Shown: positions 1 through 11,706 of the stretch, piece after piece
Numbering within the stretch: position 1 is the first letter of the stretch
Layout of the letters: every line of letters begins with the position of its first letter
Source of the DNA: Bathynomus jamesi
Taxonomy: Eukaryota; Arthropoda; Malacostraca; Isopoda; Cirolanidae
Reading direction: 5' to 3'
NCBI GenBank assembly: GCA_023014485.1
Contig: JAJOZX010005532.1
Span: forward strand, 89,501-153,500
DNA length: 64,000 nt
The notes under the pieces: model-generated
Told to the model about the DNA's origin: nothing
Databases searched by the model: none
Seen by the model: only the letters and a program-made list of their open reading frames with translations
Position numbers and translations under genes: made by a program

Positions 1-112
1 CATAAACCAGTGAAATGTTATTTCAACATTCAAAATCTTAAACTCATAGACAGTACGCTGTAAATCTAATAATTCTGTTTTAAGGTCGAGAGTAGTAGTA
101 TTAGCAGTATAC

Positions 113-171
113 GTCTCGATGATGTAGTGGTTAGCATCGCTGACTACGAATCCATCGGCTCCATTTACCAC
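113..171 (+). repeat. tRNA-derived SINE head fragment
   Basis: The stretch matches the head of the SINE copy at 15,469: same TGTAGTGGTTAGC A-box region followed by GCTGACTACGAATCCATCGG. The B-box part is degenerate and the tail is missing, so this is an old fragment. It is recognised by comparison with the copies near 15.5 kb and 53.6 kb. Confidence 0.7.
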
Positions 172-403
172 TTGCTTATAGTTTGTTGTTTTTTGTTTAT
201 GTAAGTATTTATGTGTTTATTTGCTTGTGTTTTAATAATAATGAAAAAGTATTAAAACTAGCAAAAGATCGGCGCTACGCGCCGATTTTGCTAGATCTGC
301 GGTGCTTGGACCTTCGACCCAAACCGAATTGTGGGCCTACGGCGTATTTTATTTTGAACATCAATAGCCCTTTATCTGGATATCGTTCCCATTCCTTTCA
401 CCT

Positions 404-760
404 TGGGCCTCAGTAATTGGGGTGCCTGTGGCCCTCCAATTACTGGCGAACCAATTATTCGGTCAATAAAACTACAGAAAAGAACGCAGCCATGAAAATC
501 TAAAACTTCACAAATCTTGATACGATGAACTCGGATGTGAAGCTCAAGATTTTCATGACTGCGTTCTTTTCTATAGTTTTATTGACCAAATAATTGAACC
601 GACAGTAATTGGGGGGTCGCAGGCCCCTAATTACTGGGGGTTCAATTATTTGGTCAATAAAACTATAGTCATGAAAATCTTAAGCTTCACAAATATTGAC
701 AAAATGTGAAGCTCAAGATTTTCATTGCTGCGTTCTTATCGCGGTGCTGGGGCCCTGGGG
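404..760. repeat. Palindromic repeat, one full hairpin plus a partial second unit
   Basis: Two arms of about 65 bp around 473-595 are inverted copies (GTCAATAAAACTACAG against CTATAGTTTTATTGAC, with shared GAACGCAG and CTTCACA blocks). A second partial unit with the same AATAAAACTATAG and GTGAAGCTCAAGATTTTCAT blocks follows at about 640-740. The CCAATTACTGG and CAGTAATTGG words flanking each unit are also inverted. It looks like a nested foldback MITE of unknown superfamily. Confidence 0.65.
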
Positions 761-779
761 CCCAGTAATTGGTGGTGGT

Positions 780-912
780 TGTGGGGGGGGGGCTGGTCAC
801 ACATATATTTTCGTTCATTACTCATCACCCCCATCCACCATACGAAGTTTGGTCGAAATCGGTTCAGAAACGTAAAAGTTTTTCTGCGGACAGACAGGCA
901 GACACATTTTTG
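780..912 (+). repeat. Retroelement-like 3' tail motif
   Basis: The segment contains GAAGTTTGGTCGAAATCGG, then a GGACAGACAGGCAGACACA tail. This word order is common at the 3' ends of invertebrate non-LTR elements and SINEs. No coding sequence is attached, so the source family cannot be named. Confidence 0.4.
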
Positions 913-917
913 CTAAA

Positions 918-1560
918 TTATAATAGTAATGATGCCCGATTAGGTTAATTAAATGGCCGGTTAGGTCAACTGAATGCCCGATTAGATTAATTGAATGCCC
1001 GGGTACGTTAATTGAATGCCCGGTTAGGTTAATTGTACACCCTTGACGATTAGTTAGGTTAAGTCATGATATTTTCGTTAAAGCCAACGAAAATATCACG
1101 ACTTAATCTAACCAATCGTCAAGGGCATACAGATGACCTAACCTGGCATTCAATGAACATAACCGGGTATTCAATAATAGTGGAGCGACCCGGCGTTGCC
1201 TGGGTGGATGTTGAACGCTATATATATATATATATATATATATATGCCCGGTTAGGTAAACTGAATGCCCGGTTAGGTTAATTGAATGCCCAGTTAGGTC
1301 AACTGAATGCCCGATTAGGTTAATTAAATGGCCGGTTAGGTCAACTGAATGCCCGATTAGATTAATTGAATGCCCGGGTACGTTAATTGAATGCCCGGTT
1401 AGGTTAATTGTACACCCTTGACGATTGGTTAGGTTAAGTCATGATATTTTCGTTAAAGCCAACGAAAATATCACGACTTAACCTAACCAATCGTCAAGGG
1501 CGTACAGATGACCTAACCTGGCATTCAATGAACCTAACCGGGTATTCAATAATTATACCA
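918..1560. repeat. Tandem array of about 21-bp units with two long palindromes
   Basis: Units of the form GAATGCCCGGTTAGGTTAATT repeat with small changes (written here one base over the unit core). Two hairpins of about 85 bp, at about 1,045-1,127 and 1,412-1,501, carry CCCTTGACGATT at one end and its reverse complement at the other, with a central ATATTTTCGTT / AACGAAAATAT stem. The whole block at about 920-1,150 is repeated at about 1,300-1,545, split by a (TA)n run at 1,217-1,244. No coding capacity. Confidence 0.8.
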
Positions 1561-1639
1561 TAGGTTTCGTAATGATCTTGATGACGTCATTTAATGTTTT
1601 AAAATTAATCATTTAATTTATTAACACCCACGTGCACAA

Positions 1640-1803
1640 CCTCGGGACCTAATCAATATGTGTGTGAAGTTTCATGTTTGTAACTGCTTCCATTTTGGAG
1701 TTATGGCTGATGGCTGGAACACACACACACACACACACACACCACACATACACACACACACACACGTCTTTTTATTATTATTATTATATATTATTATTAT
1801 TAT
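1640..1803 (+). repeat. Retroelement-tail-like motif followed by (AC)n and (TTA)n
   Basis: A GTGAAGTTTCATGTTTG...GGAGTTATGGCTGATGG word sequence runs directly into an (AC)n tract at about 1,718-1,765 and then (TTA)n to 1,803. Non-LTR elements often end in such simple repeats. No ORF is attached. Confidence 0.45.
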
Positions 1804-2254
1804 AGATAAACAATAGACTGGTACAAATTTATAACCGAAAGACTTCCGAAAATCAACAATTTTTGATAAAGAAAAGGGGAAAATTGGTTTTGTAGGCCTA
1901 GGGGGTCCGAAATTTTCATAAAATGGAAAATAATTGCTATTTTCTTACTTACAGCGACAGGCCTAATGATATTAGAATACCTAATAGAAATTTTGTAATA
2001 TTTTAAAGTGGGGAAAATAAATAATTTCCTAAAAATGATCTTCAATTATAAAAGCGCATTAATCAGATAACTTAATTAACGTATTTCTATGACAACTAAA
2101 AAATAGAATAATAAATCAATATCTTATCAAATTGTTTGTGTATACGTAAAATTATTTGTACAAAAGCCACAGTAATAAAACGCACAAAAGTCACGGTAAA
2201 TAATTTCGAGTGTGGCTCGTTTAACTTTAAACTCGTGTTTATTTAAATTGCCCG

Positions 2255-2510
2255 TTTTAATTATGTAATTTTTTGTATTGAATCGATAAAGAAATATTTT
2301 GTGATTTTTTGTATTGAATCGATAAAGAAATCTTTTGTGAATCGAAAAATGTTAAAATTATAACAAATATCAAAATATTTTGTATAAAAATCATTGAATT
2401 TTAAAAATGCATGTTTGTTTTTAGTTTTTTGCAAAACGTTCATTATGACTTTTAAAAATATATACTTTTTTTAAATTGAATCGATCAATAAATCTTTTGT
2501 GAATCGAATG
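2255..2510. repeat. AT-rich direct repeats
   Basis: A 35-bp unit containing TTTTTTGTATTGAATCGATA occurs twice in a row at about 2,268-2,335. A diverged copy (AAATTGAATCGATCAATAAA) recurs near 2,475. No gene is visible between 1,810 and 2,750; the short reading frames there are AT-rich chance frames. Confidence 0.6.
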
Positions 2511-2752
2511 ATATTAAATGTTTAGTAAATATTGACTTATTTTGTGCCAAAATTATGATTAAAAATGAAAAATTTAAAAAATGCGTGTACAGGCATGGGA
2601 AGAACTGTACCCCTAAAAGGTTGGAAAGGAATTATGTTCGGGAATTTGTTTTAGCATGGGCACTGCACAATAAAAAGACGCATTGAATGGTGAAAACGGC
2701 ATTGTTCTACACCAATTCTAGCGACCTGTAGGTGTGCGCAAATAAACTGTTA

Positions 2753-2766
2753 CATATATATATATA

Positions 2767-2817
<51 letters not shown>
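2753..2817. repeat. (TA)n microsatellite
   Basis: Direct reading shows a nearly pure TA dinucleotide run. It is one of roughly twenty such arrays in the window. Confidence 0.95.
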
Positions 2818-2820
<3 letters not shown>

Positions 2821-3104
2821 CTTCATTTCTGAAATAGTATATTAGATACTAGTATAGTATTTTCAACAGTAATGAAATATATTTTTTGAAGCACCACCTC
2901 CCTACTAAATAGTAAAGCACTCTGTATAATAAAAAATGGAAAGTATACAAAATACGTATGGAAATAACTGATATGTAAAAAAACATAGAAAAGACATATA
3001 AAATAGCATGTGAAATAGAGGACATACAACTATGATATAATAATTAAAATCCAACAAAGATATAAGTCATATATATTTGTAAAATTACTTAAGCTGGCTA
3101 TGAG

Positions 3105-3265
3105 GGCAAGGTTAAAGTTGAAGGCAACTATCTCCCCTAGCAAATCCCTCAAATGAGGAGGCATGCTGGAAGGGGGAGGGGTCGAACAAAGCCATGAAAA
3201 ATACAAAATAGTAAGTAAGTAATAAGTCAGTAAGTAAGTAAGGACATAAACCACATAAGGTAATA
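3105..3265 (-). repeat. Interspersed repeat shared with 27.95-28.19 kb
   Basis: On the minus strand the order is TACTTACTTACT..., then CAGCATGCCTCCTCATTTGA, then GGGATTTG...GGGGAGATAGTTGCC. The block at 27,945-28,195 gives the same order (CAGCATCCCGCCTCATTTGC, GATTT, GGAGGGAATTGCT) after TACTTACTTACTT. Two diverged copies of one repeat, family unknown. Confidence 0.5.
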
Positions 3266-3479
3266 AAAACTTGAAAACACTCTGGGAACGATACCCCATT
3301 CACCGTCACCCTCTTACGCGGGTGACCCTGAGCAGAATCTTGCCCTGTATCTTCTGAATGGGCTGCATTAAAATCCGGGTCCATATCTGTATCCGAAATT
3401 AAATCCATGCATTCCGAATCAAGAGTAGGATGAGATGTAATAGAATGTAGAACGAACAAAAGTGAAAACAATAGCAATA

Positions 3480-4050
3480 GAATTCGTCGGAGCCGAAACT
3501 TTTTTTAATAAAAATAATTTATTAAAATTAGCCCAACCAATTATATTAAAATGAAAAAAATAAGAGCTTAAAATTTATTTATGAAGCTATTTTATATGGC
3601 GTTATTCAGTTTTTTTAGGGTTTGTTAAGAAATGAATTCCACGGTTTAAATCGAAGTCCATGGAATCGAAAGGAAAGATTTTACGTTTGGAACTGGAATT
3701 AGAATTAGAATCAAAGATTATCCCTCGGAGAGGAATGGAGTTCACTCCGACATTTCTGCATGTTCATTTAAAATAGAAGGTTTTCAGCGGTTTACTACTT
3801 CAAAAGGTTTCATTTCAGAACTGATTAATTGACTGATTACGCGCAATTCCTCTCACTTCGTTTCATGGGGTCATTGACGCCGAATATTCAAAATTAAGAA
3901 AGTTAACGAAAATTAAATAAAATTATGAGATGGATGACAAATGACGAAACGAAGAGGAAGTGATACCAATGAATAGAATAAATGATATGGATATAGAATG
4001 GAGTATTAAAAGCACAAACGTCATCGAACAACTAATGCGGGTCATTCCCT
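3480..4050. other. Non-coding stretch, nothing recognised
   Basis: I see no supported gene, RNA or repeat here. The sequence is AT-rich with short chance reading frames only. Confidence 0.6.
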
Positions 4051-4053
4051 GTA

Positions 4054-4144
4054 TAGAGTGGCCACAAAGTCCCTTTGCATGAAAAACAGGGCAACATACA
4101 AATATGCTGAAATGTCACTGCAAAAGGCTTTTGTGGCCACTCTG
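4054..4144. mobile_element. Small mariner-type MITE (91 bp)
   Basis: Inverted ends (T/C)AGAGTGGCCACAAA pair with TTTGTGGCCACTCTG, each bordered by TA. The TA target duplication and the short length fit a Tc1/mariner-superfamily MITE. No coding sequence. Confidence 0.75.
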
Positions 4145-4460
4145 TAGGTTCCTCCTGTTCACTTTTCACTGTATTAGAAAATAACATTTAAAGGATTTAG
4201 AGACTGTAAAAAATTTGAAGTTAATAAATATGTAATAAATATGGGTATATAGTGATGAAACCACTAAAATACCTACCCTATGGTTTTGTAAGTAGCAGTG
4301 TTGTTTCAACTGGATTTTGTTTAAAAACATCCGAGATAGGAGATTTAATAGTTTATTACAATAACCGAGAAACCGTCAGGATTTATAGTGAAATTTCTTC
4401 ACTAAGGTTTGACGTTGTCAAATAACAAACAATTTCTCAAAGTTATACTATATACATATA

Positions 4461-6240
4461 TTACGGTGGCCCTTAGCTATAAGGGTGAATATCTTTTTTC
4501 TGAATTTTAAATATCAAACCCCCCAAAGTTGTTCCGTATGATGTAAAAACCACATGTGGAAAATTTCTTTCGAATCCAGTAATATTTAGAGGTCGCTCAA
4601 TGGTATCGAAGTTACACCATAATAGCAGTTATGGTAGGTATGTATTGCTAGCGCTGCCAAACTTGTACCGACCTTTCGTTGTTTATTTTCATCCAAATCG
4701 CTAGCATCCATCAGATCCCCCTCACCCGATGGTGAGTATTAGCCATTAAAGGACGGGGGTCTCATGATTGCCAACCACTCATTGTCGCCTGGTCAGCGAC
4801 GACTTCCTGCAATCAGGGTACGGGCGGCAGTGATTCGAGGTAACTCGCAACAGGATCTGCAGCTGGTTTTCTTCTTGCGTCAAGTGCCAGTTGCCGGTTG
4901 TACTCCTGGATCAGCGCCACTCCACCTTCAGCATTGTCGTTGACGACCTTCATGGCCTTCTTGAAGTCGTCGCGGGCATCCCAGGCCTGCGGGTACTCTT
5001 CACTAAACTCTGTTGAGAGTATTGGTATTCTTGGTAAGCAAGTCCTTCTAACTCTGGAGGAAGCACTTAAAGAGAAGGAACTCTGGGCCAGACGTTCTGG
5101 CAATGCAGGTCGTGAACGCCGCCCCGAAGATGAGATCGAGGTTATGGTGGTGGCAGACAGAATGCAGTAGGACTCTCTCCAGCTTCTCTTCGATGAAAAC
5201 GCATACCCCTGAGTAGCAGCCAGTGTTGGAGGAAGTAGTTTTAAACACCAAACCAACCACTCGCTCCCACAGATCCCAATCCTTCAATGCCATTACGACA
5301 GCCTTCGCGTTATCCTTCCCGGACCCACTTGTCTTCGCGACCTAGAGTTGCTGACTGATGCCAACGCCCAACACAAGCACAGAAAGGCGGTTGACGTGGT
5401 TCTTCCCCGTCAGGCCGTACAACAACTTGCTATCCCAGTGGACTAAAAGCGGCACATGAACGGTGAATTCCTCCTTCAGAGTGTTTACGAAAAATCGACG
5501 GTAGCGTTAGTGATGGCGATGGATTGAAAAACGGTTAATGTTTAGGTCTTTAATGTTGTGTTCGAGACTCCGCGCCGTCTCTGCGATGATGTAGGTCGTC
5601 TCCCTGTCGGTTGTTTTTGTGCGATCCAATGCGGCTGCAATGAGGGGTGACAGCACGTTTAAGACTTTTGCTGGGAAAAAACTCTCCAGTCGCTCGTTGG
5701 GGTACGGCTAGCTAGTCCATCTTCGTCAGAGCTGGTGCTGGAGTAGGCCAACACTACAGTTGATGATACAGCCTCTCGATAAGGCTGAGAACGACAACAC
5801 CTGTTTTCCGCCACTTCATTTCGAATCGCTGTACGTGACCCCTTGGCGGCGAGGGAAGTATCACCTGTCCACATTTACCCTCTGCGCCCAGGCTCCCGCT
5901 GTGCGAGGAGGAAATCTCGGTCCTCTGCATTGGTGATGAGAGTGAGGGCGTCGGCGTGGACAACATCGAAGAGCTCCTTCATATTCTCCATAAATTTCTT
6001 CTCCTTAGCCTCCTGCGTCGCTGTCTTCCTGCTCTTGTTCTTCTTGAGGCTCATCCACCCCTTCGCGATACAGTGGTCTTTCTGACTCATGGGGATGCGA
6101 ATCCTCTCCCAGAACTCCGGTACTTTCAACAGGACTGAGGACGCCTCCTGCCGAACCTACTGTTTCTGCTTGACGTGTACGTTAACCAGAATACCCATCA
6201 TCTACCTATTTGATGGTAATTTGGGCCCACTCAACTCACT
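4461..6240 (-). mobile_element. HWDGK-family DNA transposon, copy 1 (5'-truncated)
   Basis: The 3' terminus reads TTACGGTGGCCC beside a short TA-rich stretch, matching the TTAGGGTG and TTAGGGTGGTCC termini of copies 2 and 3. The opposite terminus was not found before the LINE at about 6.4 kb, so the 5' end is lost. Coding remains (4,813-6,135) align piecewise with copies 2 and 3. The right border is approximate. Confidence 0.65.
4813..6135 (-). pseudogene. Decayed transposase-like protein of the HWDGK family, copy 1
   Basis: Two conserved blocks are visible. The N-terminal block near 5,870-6,129 holds the motifs LFDVVHADAL, NAEDRDFLLAQRE and GRRG, matching FDIGHQNAL...EDKDFLLAQREEGRRG in copy 2 and ISTKDVM...EEDREFLRKQRE in copy 3. 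The C-terminal block near 4,813-4,960 holds KVVNDNAEGGVALIQEYN, matching VVNDAAERGIALIQ and VVNDTAERSISLIQ. Between them the frame is broken repeatedly and the HWDGK and CRHH core is only faintly visible. It is a pseudogene without a full reading frame. The biochemical role is inferred only from the better copies. Confidence 0.65.
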
Positions 6241-6590
6241 GACATGCGATCCCAAAAGATAAATGTTTTCCTGGCTCTGGCTGTCATTATGAATTATATA
6301 TATTTCTATTTCTATCAATTTCTCTTTATGTCCCTGAAAATAAAGAGTCGTTTAGAAGGACATCAAAATCTTTTATTGTTTTCAATAAATACATAATGAA
6401 ACTCTGCCATGGGGAATGACACCTGGAATCCCATGCCGGTCCCAAGCCCGGATAAAAGAGGAGGGTTGCCACGACAGGCCTAGCAAGCCGGTGGTGTAAA
6501 AACCTTATCGCTCGAGAAACTCAAGAACCAGCCTCGGAAGCAGGATTGATAAACAGATCACGGACAAGGAAACGAAACTGGACACGAAAA

Positions 6591-7448
6591 ATGGACAAAC
6601 TCAGGATTACATGCGGAACGATTAACATAGTAACTTGTAGGGGAAAAGAAGATGAAATTCTGGACATCATGAGAGAAAGGAAAATCGACATCTTAGGAAT
6701 GGCAGAAACAAGGCATATGGGTGGAGAACTGGGAAGGGACTTGGGGGATGGATATGTGCTCATGTACAGAGGAGTGGAGGAGGATCGGAGGAGGATGCAA
6801 GGAGTGGCAATGATTATTGGACCGAGACTGTCCCCAAACATACAGACTCTAGAATTAATAAGCGAAAAACTAATGAAATGTAAGTTGAGAATCAGAAATA
6901 AAACATATATTCTCTACCAAGTTTATGCGCCACAACAGGGGCATAGTGAAGAGGAGAAGGCCAACTTCATGGAACTACTAGATGACAATTATGAAGTGGG
7001 GGGAGAGGAGGTGGGACTGCTTATGGGAGATTTCAATGGCAGAGTGGGAATGGAGAGGGAAGGAGTGGAGCAGGTAATTGAACCTTTCGGAGAACAGAAC
7101 CGAAATGCAGAGGGAGAGAAACCAATAGATTTCTGCGTAAGGAACGAACTAAAGATCACGAACAGATTTTTTAAACACAAGGAGACCCATAAGTTTACGC
7201 GGTACAGGTGGAACCAAGTGACAAGAAAATTTGACAAAAAATCCTTCATAGATTACTTTATATGCTCCGATAAGAGAATTATTGGGGATGTCAAAGTGAT
7301 ACCAGGGGTTACGTTAGACTCTGACCACAGATTACTGATAGCAGATTCGAAAATGCAGAAAATAGTAGCAACAAAAGAAAAGAAGAGGAAGGTATTTAAG
7401 ACAAAGAAACTGCAGGATGAGAACATTAGAGTCAGATTCAGAGAATAA
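6591..7448 (+). pseudogene. LINE endonuclease domain (EEP/APE type)
   Basis: From ATG at 6,591 the protein shows the endonuclease/exonuclease/phosphatase fold motifs in order. They are the N-terminal TINIVT strand, the metal-binding Glu in AETRHMG, VYAPQQGH, the catalytic GDFNGRVG, IDYFICSD and the terminal SDHRLLIADS. All named catalytic residues remain. This domain nicks target DNA to prime reverse transcription. The frame stops at 7,446-7,448, upstream of the reverse transcriptase, so the two domains are no longer fused. Insect databases often label such proteins craniofacial development protein 2-like; that is the LINE, not a developmental gene. Confidence 0.9.
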
Positions 7449-7469
7449 CTTGAAAGAAACATAGCTGAG

Positions 7470-8958
7470 ATGGAGGAAAACAATGAATGGGAAACCGTGA
7501 GAGAGTGTGCTAAGAGGGTTGCGGAGGAGATTTTGGGAACTGAATGGGTTGGGGGAGGAAGAAGAAAACATACACCATGGTGGACAGACACAGTGAGAGG
7601 CGCAGTAAAACAGAAAACTATAAAACGTAGGAAGTGGTTGAAGCAACGTAGACAGGAATCAAGACGGGAATATGTACAAGCAAGAAATGAAGCTGAGAGG
7701 AAGAAGAAAAGGGCAAAACAAATGGCAATGAAGGAATTGGGAGAAAAGTTGAGAGAAGATGAGAAGGGAAACAAAAAACTGATTTACAGCCTTGCAAAAT
7801 TTTATAGGAAGGAAAAGAAAAACGCATACAGCATTAAAAATGAAGCGGAAAATGTGATAGTGGAACCTGGAGCAATTAATAGAAGATGGTCAGATTATTT
7901 TACAGATCTACTGAATGGAGATCCAGAAGAAGAAGTGGAGGAAGCAGATGGAATATACCAGGAATTAGCAGAACAGGTAATTATTACCAGAGAAGAACTG
8001 GAAGAGCCTGTTAATAAAATGAAGAATGGAAAGTTAACGGGAGTGGACGAGTTTCCGATTGAACTTATAAAGGAGGGAGGCGAAGCCATGAAAGAAAAAA
8101 TTGGAAACCTGTTGAATTGTTGAGTAAATATTGGAGAGAAGGTAAAATCCCCTGTGATTGGGGAAAAACAACCATCTTTCCAGCATATAAAGGAAAGAGT
8201 GACTCAGTTAGATGTGAGAATTATAGGGGAATATCACTTATTAATCATATAACAAAACTTTATGAAAGAATAATAGAAAAAAAGAGCAAGACAAATAATT
8301 GAAGCAAGGTTGGGAGAGGAACAGCATGGTTATCGAAAAGCTAGAAGTACGGTAGATCTTATTTTGGCCGCAGTTCTTTTATAGAAAAGGCATGGGAATT
8401 TAATAATAACATCTATGTAATATTCATAGATCTTAAAAAGCATTCGATACAGTGCCCAGAGGAAAAATGTGGAGATGTTTGGAGGAGATTTATGGGGTAA
8501 GGGGGACACTTCTTAGGGCTTTGAAAAGTTTGTATCAAGTTAGCGAATGCAAAGTAAGGACTGGACATGAAAATGATGAGTGGTTTGAAGTAAGAACAGG
8601 GGTGAAGCAGGACAGTTTTATATCACCACTCCTGTTTATAGCCTACATGGACACAGTAATTGCAAGTTTCAAGCGACGTCATGGAATGAATAATAATAAT
8701 GGAATAATGACATATGCAGATGACATAGCATTCTGGACGACAGAGAGAGAAGATATAGAACAAGCTTTAATTGATTGGAATGAATGTTTGAAGGAGGGGG
8801 GAATGGAAATGAATGTAGAAAAGACAGAAATATTAAGTGTATGTCGAAGAGAAGAAGGAGAATTCGGAGTTCAAATAGAAGATAGGGAAATAAGAAATGT
8901 TGAAAAATTTAAATACCTAGGGAGTATGTTTACTAAAGAAAGCGGTAATATACAATAA
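7470..8958 (+). pseudogene. LINE reverse transcriptase domain, frameshifted
   Basis: Three frame-shifted pieces (7,470-8,123, 8,117-8,302, 8,452-8,958) give the RT fingers and palm. Visible are NYRGISLINHITKLYERI, then after a damaged FxDLxKAF-like stretch near 8,425-8,450 the GVKQDSFISPLLF block and the catalytic TYADDIAFW near 8,707-8,735. Downstream come NVEKTEI and KFKYLGSMF, the usual thumb motifs. The product would copy LINE RNA at the nicked target. The breaks leave no continuous RT. Confidence 0.9.
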
Positions 8959-9494
8959 ATAACTGAAAGAATTGCAAAGTTTAGTAAAAATGTCGGAATG
9001 TTATACCCGCTACTGAGAGATGAACATATGCCACTTGGGACTAAGAAAATAATCTTCGAACAGTTTTAACACCAATACTGATTTAGGGGTCGGAACACTG
9101 GAAAATGCGCATAGCAGATCGAAGCAGAATTCAGGCGGCAGAAATGAGACCGCTGAGGACTATTTTGAGAAAGACGCGAAGAGATAGAATAAGGAATGAA
9201 GAAATAAGAGCCAATGTGGGAGTAACGCCGATTTTGAGAAAAGTCGACTTTGCTAAATTGAGATGGTTGGGCCACTTGAAGAGAATGGAGGAGGGGAAAA
9301 CTGCGAGGAGGTGCTGGGAGTGGAGACCAGGGAATGGCAGAAGACCGCGAGGGAGACCGAGAAGGAGATGGAGGGACGAAGTGGAGGAGAACTTGCGAAG
9401 ATACGACTTGCCCAGCATGCAAGAGCTCGAAGAAACGGGAGTGCTGCTGGACAGGGCGGAGTGGCGAAGGAGGCTGGCTCCACTGACAGGCTGA
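8959..9494 (+). pseudogene. LINE C-terminal domain (basic, GRRPRGRPRRRW)
   Basis: The frame resumes with ERIAKFSKNVGMLYPLL before a stop near 9,067. It then continues from about 9,105 with MRPLRTILRKTRRDRIRNEE, LRWLGHLKRMEE and GRRPRGRPRRRWRDEVEENL. This GHxxRM...GRPRxRW tail follows the RT of many arthropod LINEs. It probably helps nucleic-acid binding, though its role is poorly defined. It is a decayed extension of the same ancestral protein. Confidence 0.85.
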
Positions 9495-9806
9495 CTAGTC
9501 TACCTGGGAGCTGAAGAAGAAGAATATAATTATATGGCTCAAGTGTCCTCCACCCCTCCTGTCAGTGGACTCTCAATAAGTAAAGCCAATGGCAAGCAGG
9601 CTGCATTATGTGACTGACCGTCACCCTAATCTATTCTAACTACTTTCGCCAGACGAATCAATGGGAGTGAAAATTAAAGTGTGTTGAGCGACCTTCATAT
9701 TTTTTTTATTTTTCAAACTATTTCACCGAAAGCATTTTTTCATTAAAATGAATAGTTCTAAAGAGTTTTGCATAAAATTTCAAACTTTTGAAAATAAGGG
9801 CCACCC

Positions 9807-9810
<4 letters not shown>

Positions 9811-9863
<53 letters not shown>
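9811..9863. repeat. (CA)n then (TA)n microsatellite
   Basis: Pure dinucleotide runs, ACAC... changing to ATAT... near 9,838. Confidence 0.95.
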
Positions 9864-9989
9864 CCAAAGCGACAGCAAATATCAATTCATTTTCACAAAT
9901 GTTTTGGAAGTATTCTTTCCATCTACAGCACTGAAAAAAAAAACACTATTCACTTACATTAAAATTAAGTTTAAACATTAAAAAGTTAA

Positions 9990-10425
9990 TAAACAAGAAC
10001 TGGGAAATGATGCAATACAGATGGCTGTTTACAGTATTGTGCAATTAAAGGTTACAATTACAATAAAAAGTTACAGTAATTAAAATCTATAAACAATGTA
10101 CAAAAATTCAACTTAATATCGATAGTTTGACCGACGTCTGATAGTCATGTGAAGATGATTTTCTATTTACAAATATACAGAGACTAATATTTTCAGGTCA
10201 TTTGAACTATAATGATGTTTACTCCCTAGTTAGTCTGAAATCAAAGTTGTTGTCTCCCTTTCCAGTACAACTTAGTCACTGGGAGGATGTTCCACGATAT
10301 CTACCCTTACCAAACCACGAATTCAGCCAAAATGCATTTCCACCACTTGCCGTACGTGTAAAAATTCAAACATTGTTTTTTAAAAACTTTATAACGGAGT
10401 CAAGGTCTATTGGTCTGAAGGCCTA
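9990..10425. other. Non-coding stretch, nothing recognised
   Basis: AT-rich sequence with no supported gene. A 75-codon frame at 10,202-10,429 has no recognisable motif and ends in the MITE that follows, so I do not call it. Confidence 0.55.
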
Positions 10426-10528
10426 TTAACCCTTTAGCGCGCAGTGGTAACTTTACTGATTTTGTTCTGGCTTACGCCAGACGATTTTATTCAGTCTCGG
10501 AAAAGACCTCTGTGCAGTAAAGGGTTAA
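10426..10528. mobile_element. piggyBac-type MITE with TTAA duplication
   Basis: Ends CCCTTTAGCGCGCAGTGG and (inverted) CCCTTTACTGCACAGAG are each bordered by TTAA (10,426-10,429 and 10,525-10,528). TTAA duplication with a CCCT terminus is the piggyBac signature. At about 100 bp it is non-autonomous. Confidence 0.8.
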
Positions 10529-11580
10529 ATTTTGTTTTTGTATTACTGGTGAAAAATAGGTCGTTTTCATTGTACGTACAATCTTTATACATATTTTAGA
10601 AAAAGTGGAACGAATTATTTTGGTACGAAACATTATCTATGATTTAATTTTATGGTTCGTCGTTTCTCATTTTATAAGAAAGTCTATTCAAAACACAAAT
10701 GATCCTATTTCATGATGCAAAACGAGAATTCCAAATGATCTTACTCATTTTAACTTTCAAAACCATGACACAAGTATTGCATCTATATTTAAACAAGTTT
10801 AAGGGGAAATTCGTATGAAAATACGGACTCCGTCACCTACGAATTTGTATGCAACCGTTGCGTAAACGAGGTTTGGGGAAATGCGTGGTATCGTACAGTA
10901 TATGTGAACGGTTTTAATTTCTTGCACGCGCATAATACACATAGAGTGTTGTTGATTTATAATAAGGAGATTATAGTACTTGTAAAATTACTTTCTTGAA
11001 AACTATGTAGATACGTTTTCATTTATATATTTCAAACATTGGAAAATTCCTCCGATAGTACATAATATTTTTCATGGTAAGGGTTAATATCGTTCGTGCA
11101 TTAAATTATTTACAAAGAGAAATATCTGGCATATTAACAGTAAAATAAATATACCGGAAATTTTTATTTTAAATTATGACTCAGATAAGTAGCGCCATCG
11201 GAAGTTTGGATTTAGTTAAGGAATTTGCACCATGTTCTCCAAAAGCTGCTGTCTTCATTTCCAAGAAAGAAAAAGATCATTCACCGACATTCTTACCTTA
11301 AAACTTAGTATTCATGAAAAAGTGAAGGATCAATGAAAGAAAGCTACCCCCGAATTGTGTCAATGAAAGAAAGCCACCCCGACCCGTTTGGGGTTGGCTT
11401 TCTTTCATTGATCCGAAGTGAGTTCACCTGTTTACATACGAACTACGAAAATAGAGTAAAATTATGTACAAACAACAAATTTTGCTTCGATATACAACTC
11501 TAAATATTATCGTGCAGTCTCATACACAGTGTGTCTTGTTGATTTCAGAATTTCATTTAGCTATTTTATAGTGATTAAAT
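10529..11580. other. Non-coding stretch with a short perfect hairpin
   Basis: Nothing gene-like is seen. At about 11,369-11,421 a strong hairpin pairs TCAATGAAAGAAAGCCACCCC-type sequence (shortened here) with its reverse complement GGCTTTCTTTCATTGA. A second partial copy of the left arm (TCAATGAAAGAAAGCTACCC) lies just upstream at about 11,331. Confidence 0.6.
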
Positions 11581-11583
11581 TTC

Positions 11584-11618
<35 letters not shown>

Positions 11619-11706
11619 AAGCTATTGACTTCTCCTTAGGGAAACGGAGCTTACAGATGAACAGAAGGACCAACACAACGGCAAACATTTTCATTTATTT
11701 TTTGTG

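Larger units (their letters stand above)
6390..9525 (+). mobile_element. RTE-like non-LTR retrotransposon (LINE), about 3.1 kb, decayed
   Basis: A short 5' leader with CCCAAGCCCGGATAAAAGAG is followed by an apurinic-type endonuclease, a reverse transcriptase and a basic C-terminal domain. The element ends in a short GAAGAAGAAGAA tail with no long poly(A). Single-protein layout, about 3 kb length and simple-repeat tail suggest the RTE clade. CR1/Jockey-type alternatives are not excluded. At least four stops or frameshifts (near 7,446, 8,121, 8,300 and 8,956) make it inactive. Confidence 0.85.

Noticed and set aside
918..1560. GGTTAGGTTA words suggesting an arthropod telomere (TTAGG)n
   Set aside because: The repeating unit is about 21 bp with other sequence between the TTAGG words and includes palindromes; it is not a pentamer array.
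6546..7448. Host craniofacial-development-like gene
   Set aside because: The endonuclease motifs are followed by reverse transcriptase and a LINE C-terminal domain in the same orientation; it is LINE sequence.
10202..10429. Possible small protein gene of 75 codons
   Set aside because: No signal peptide, splice sites or conserved motif, and it runs into a MITE.
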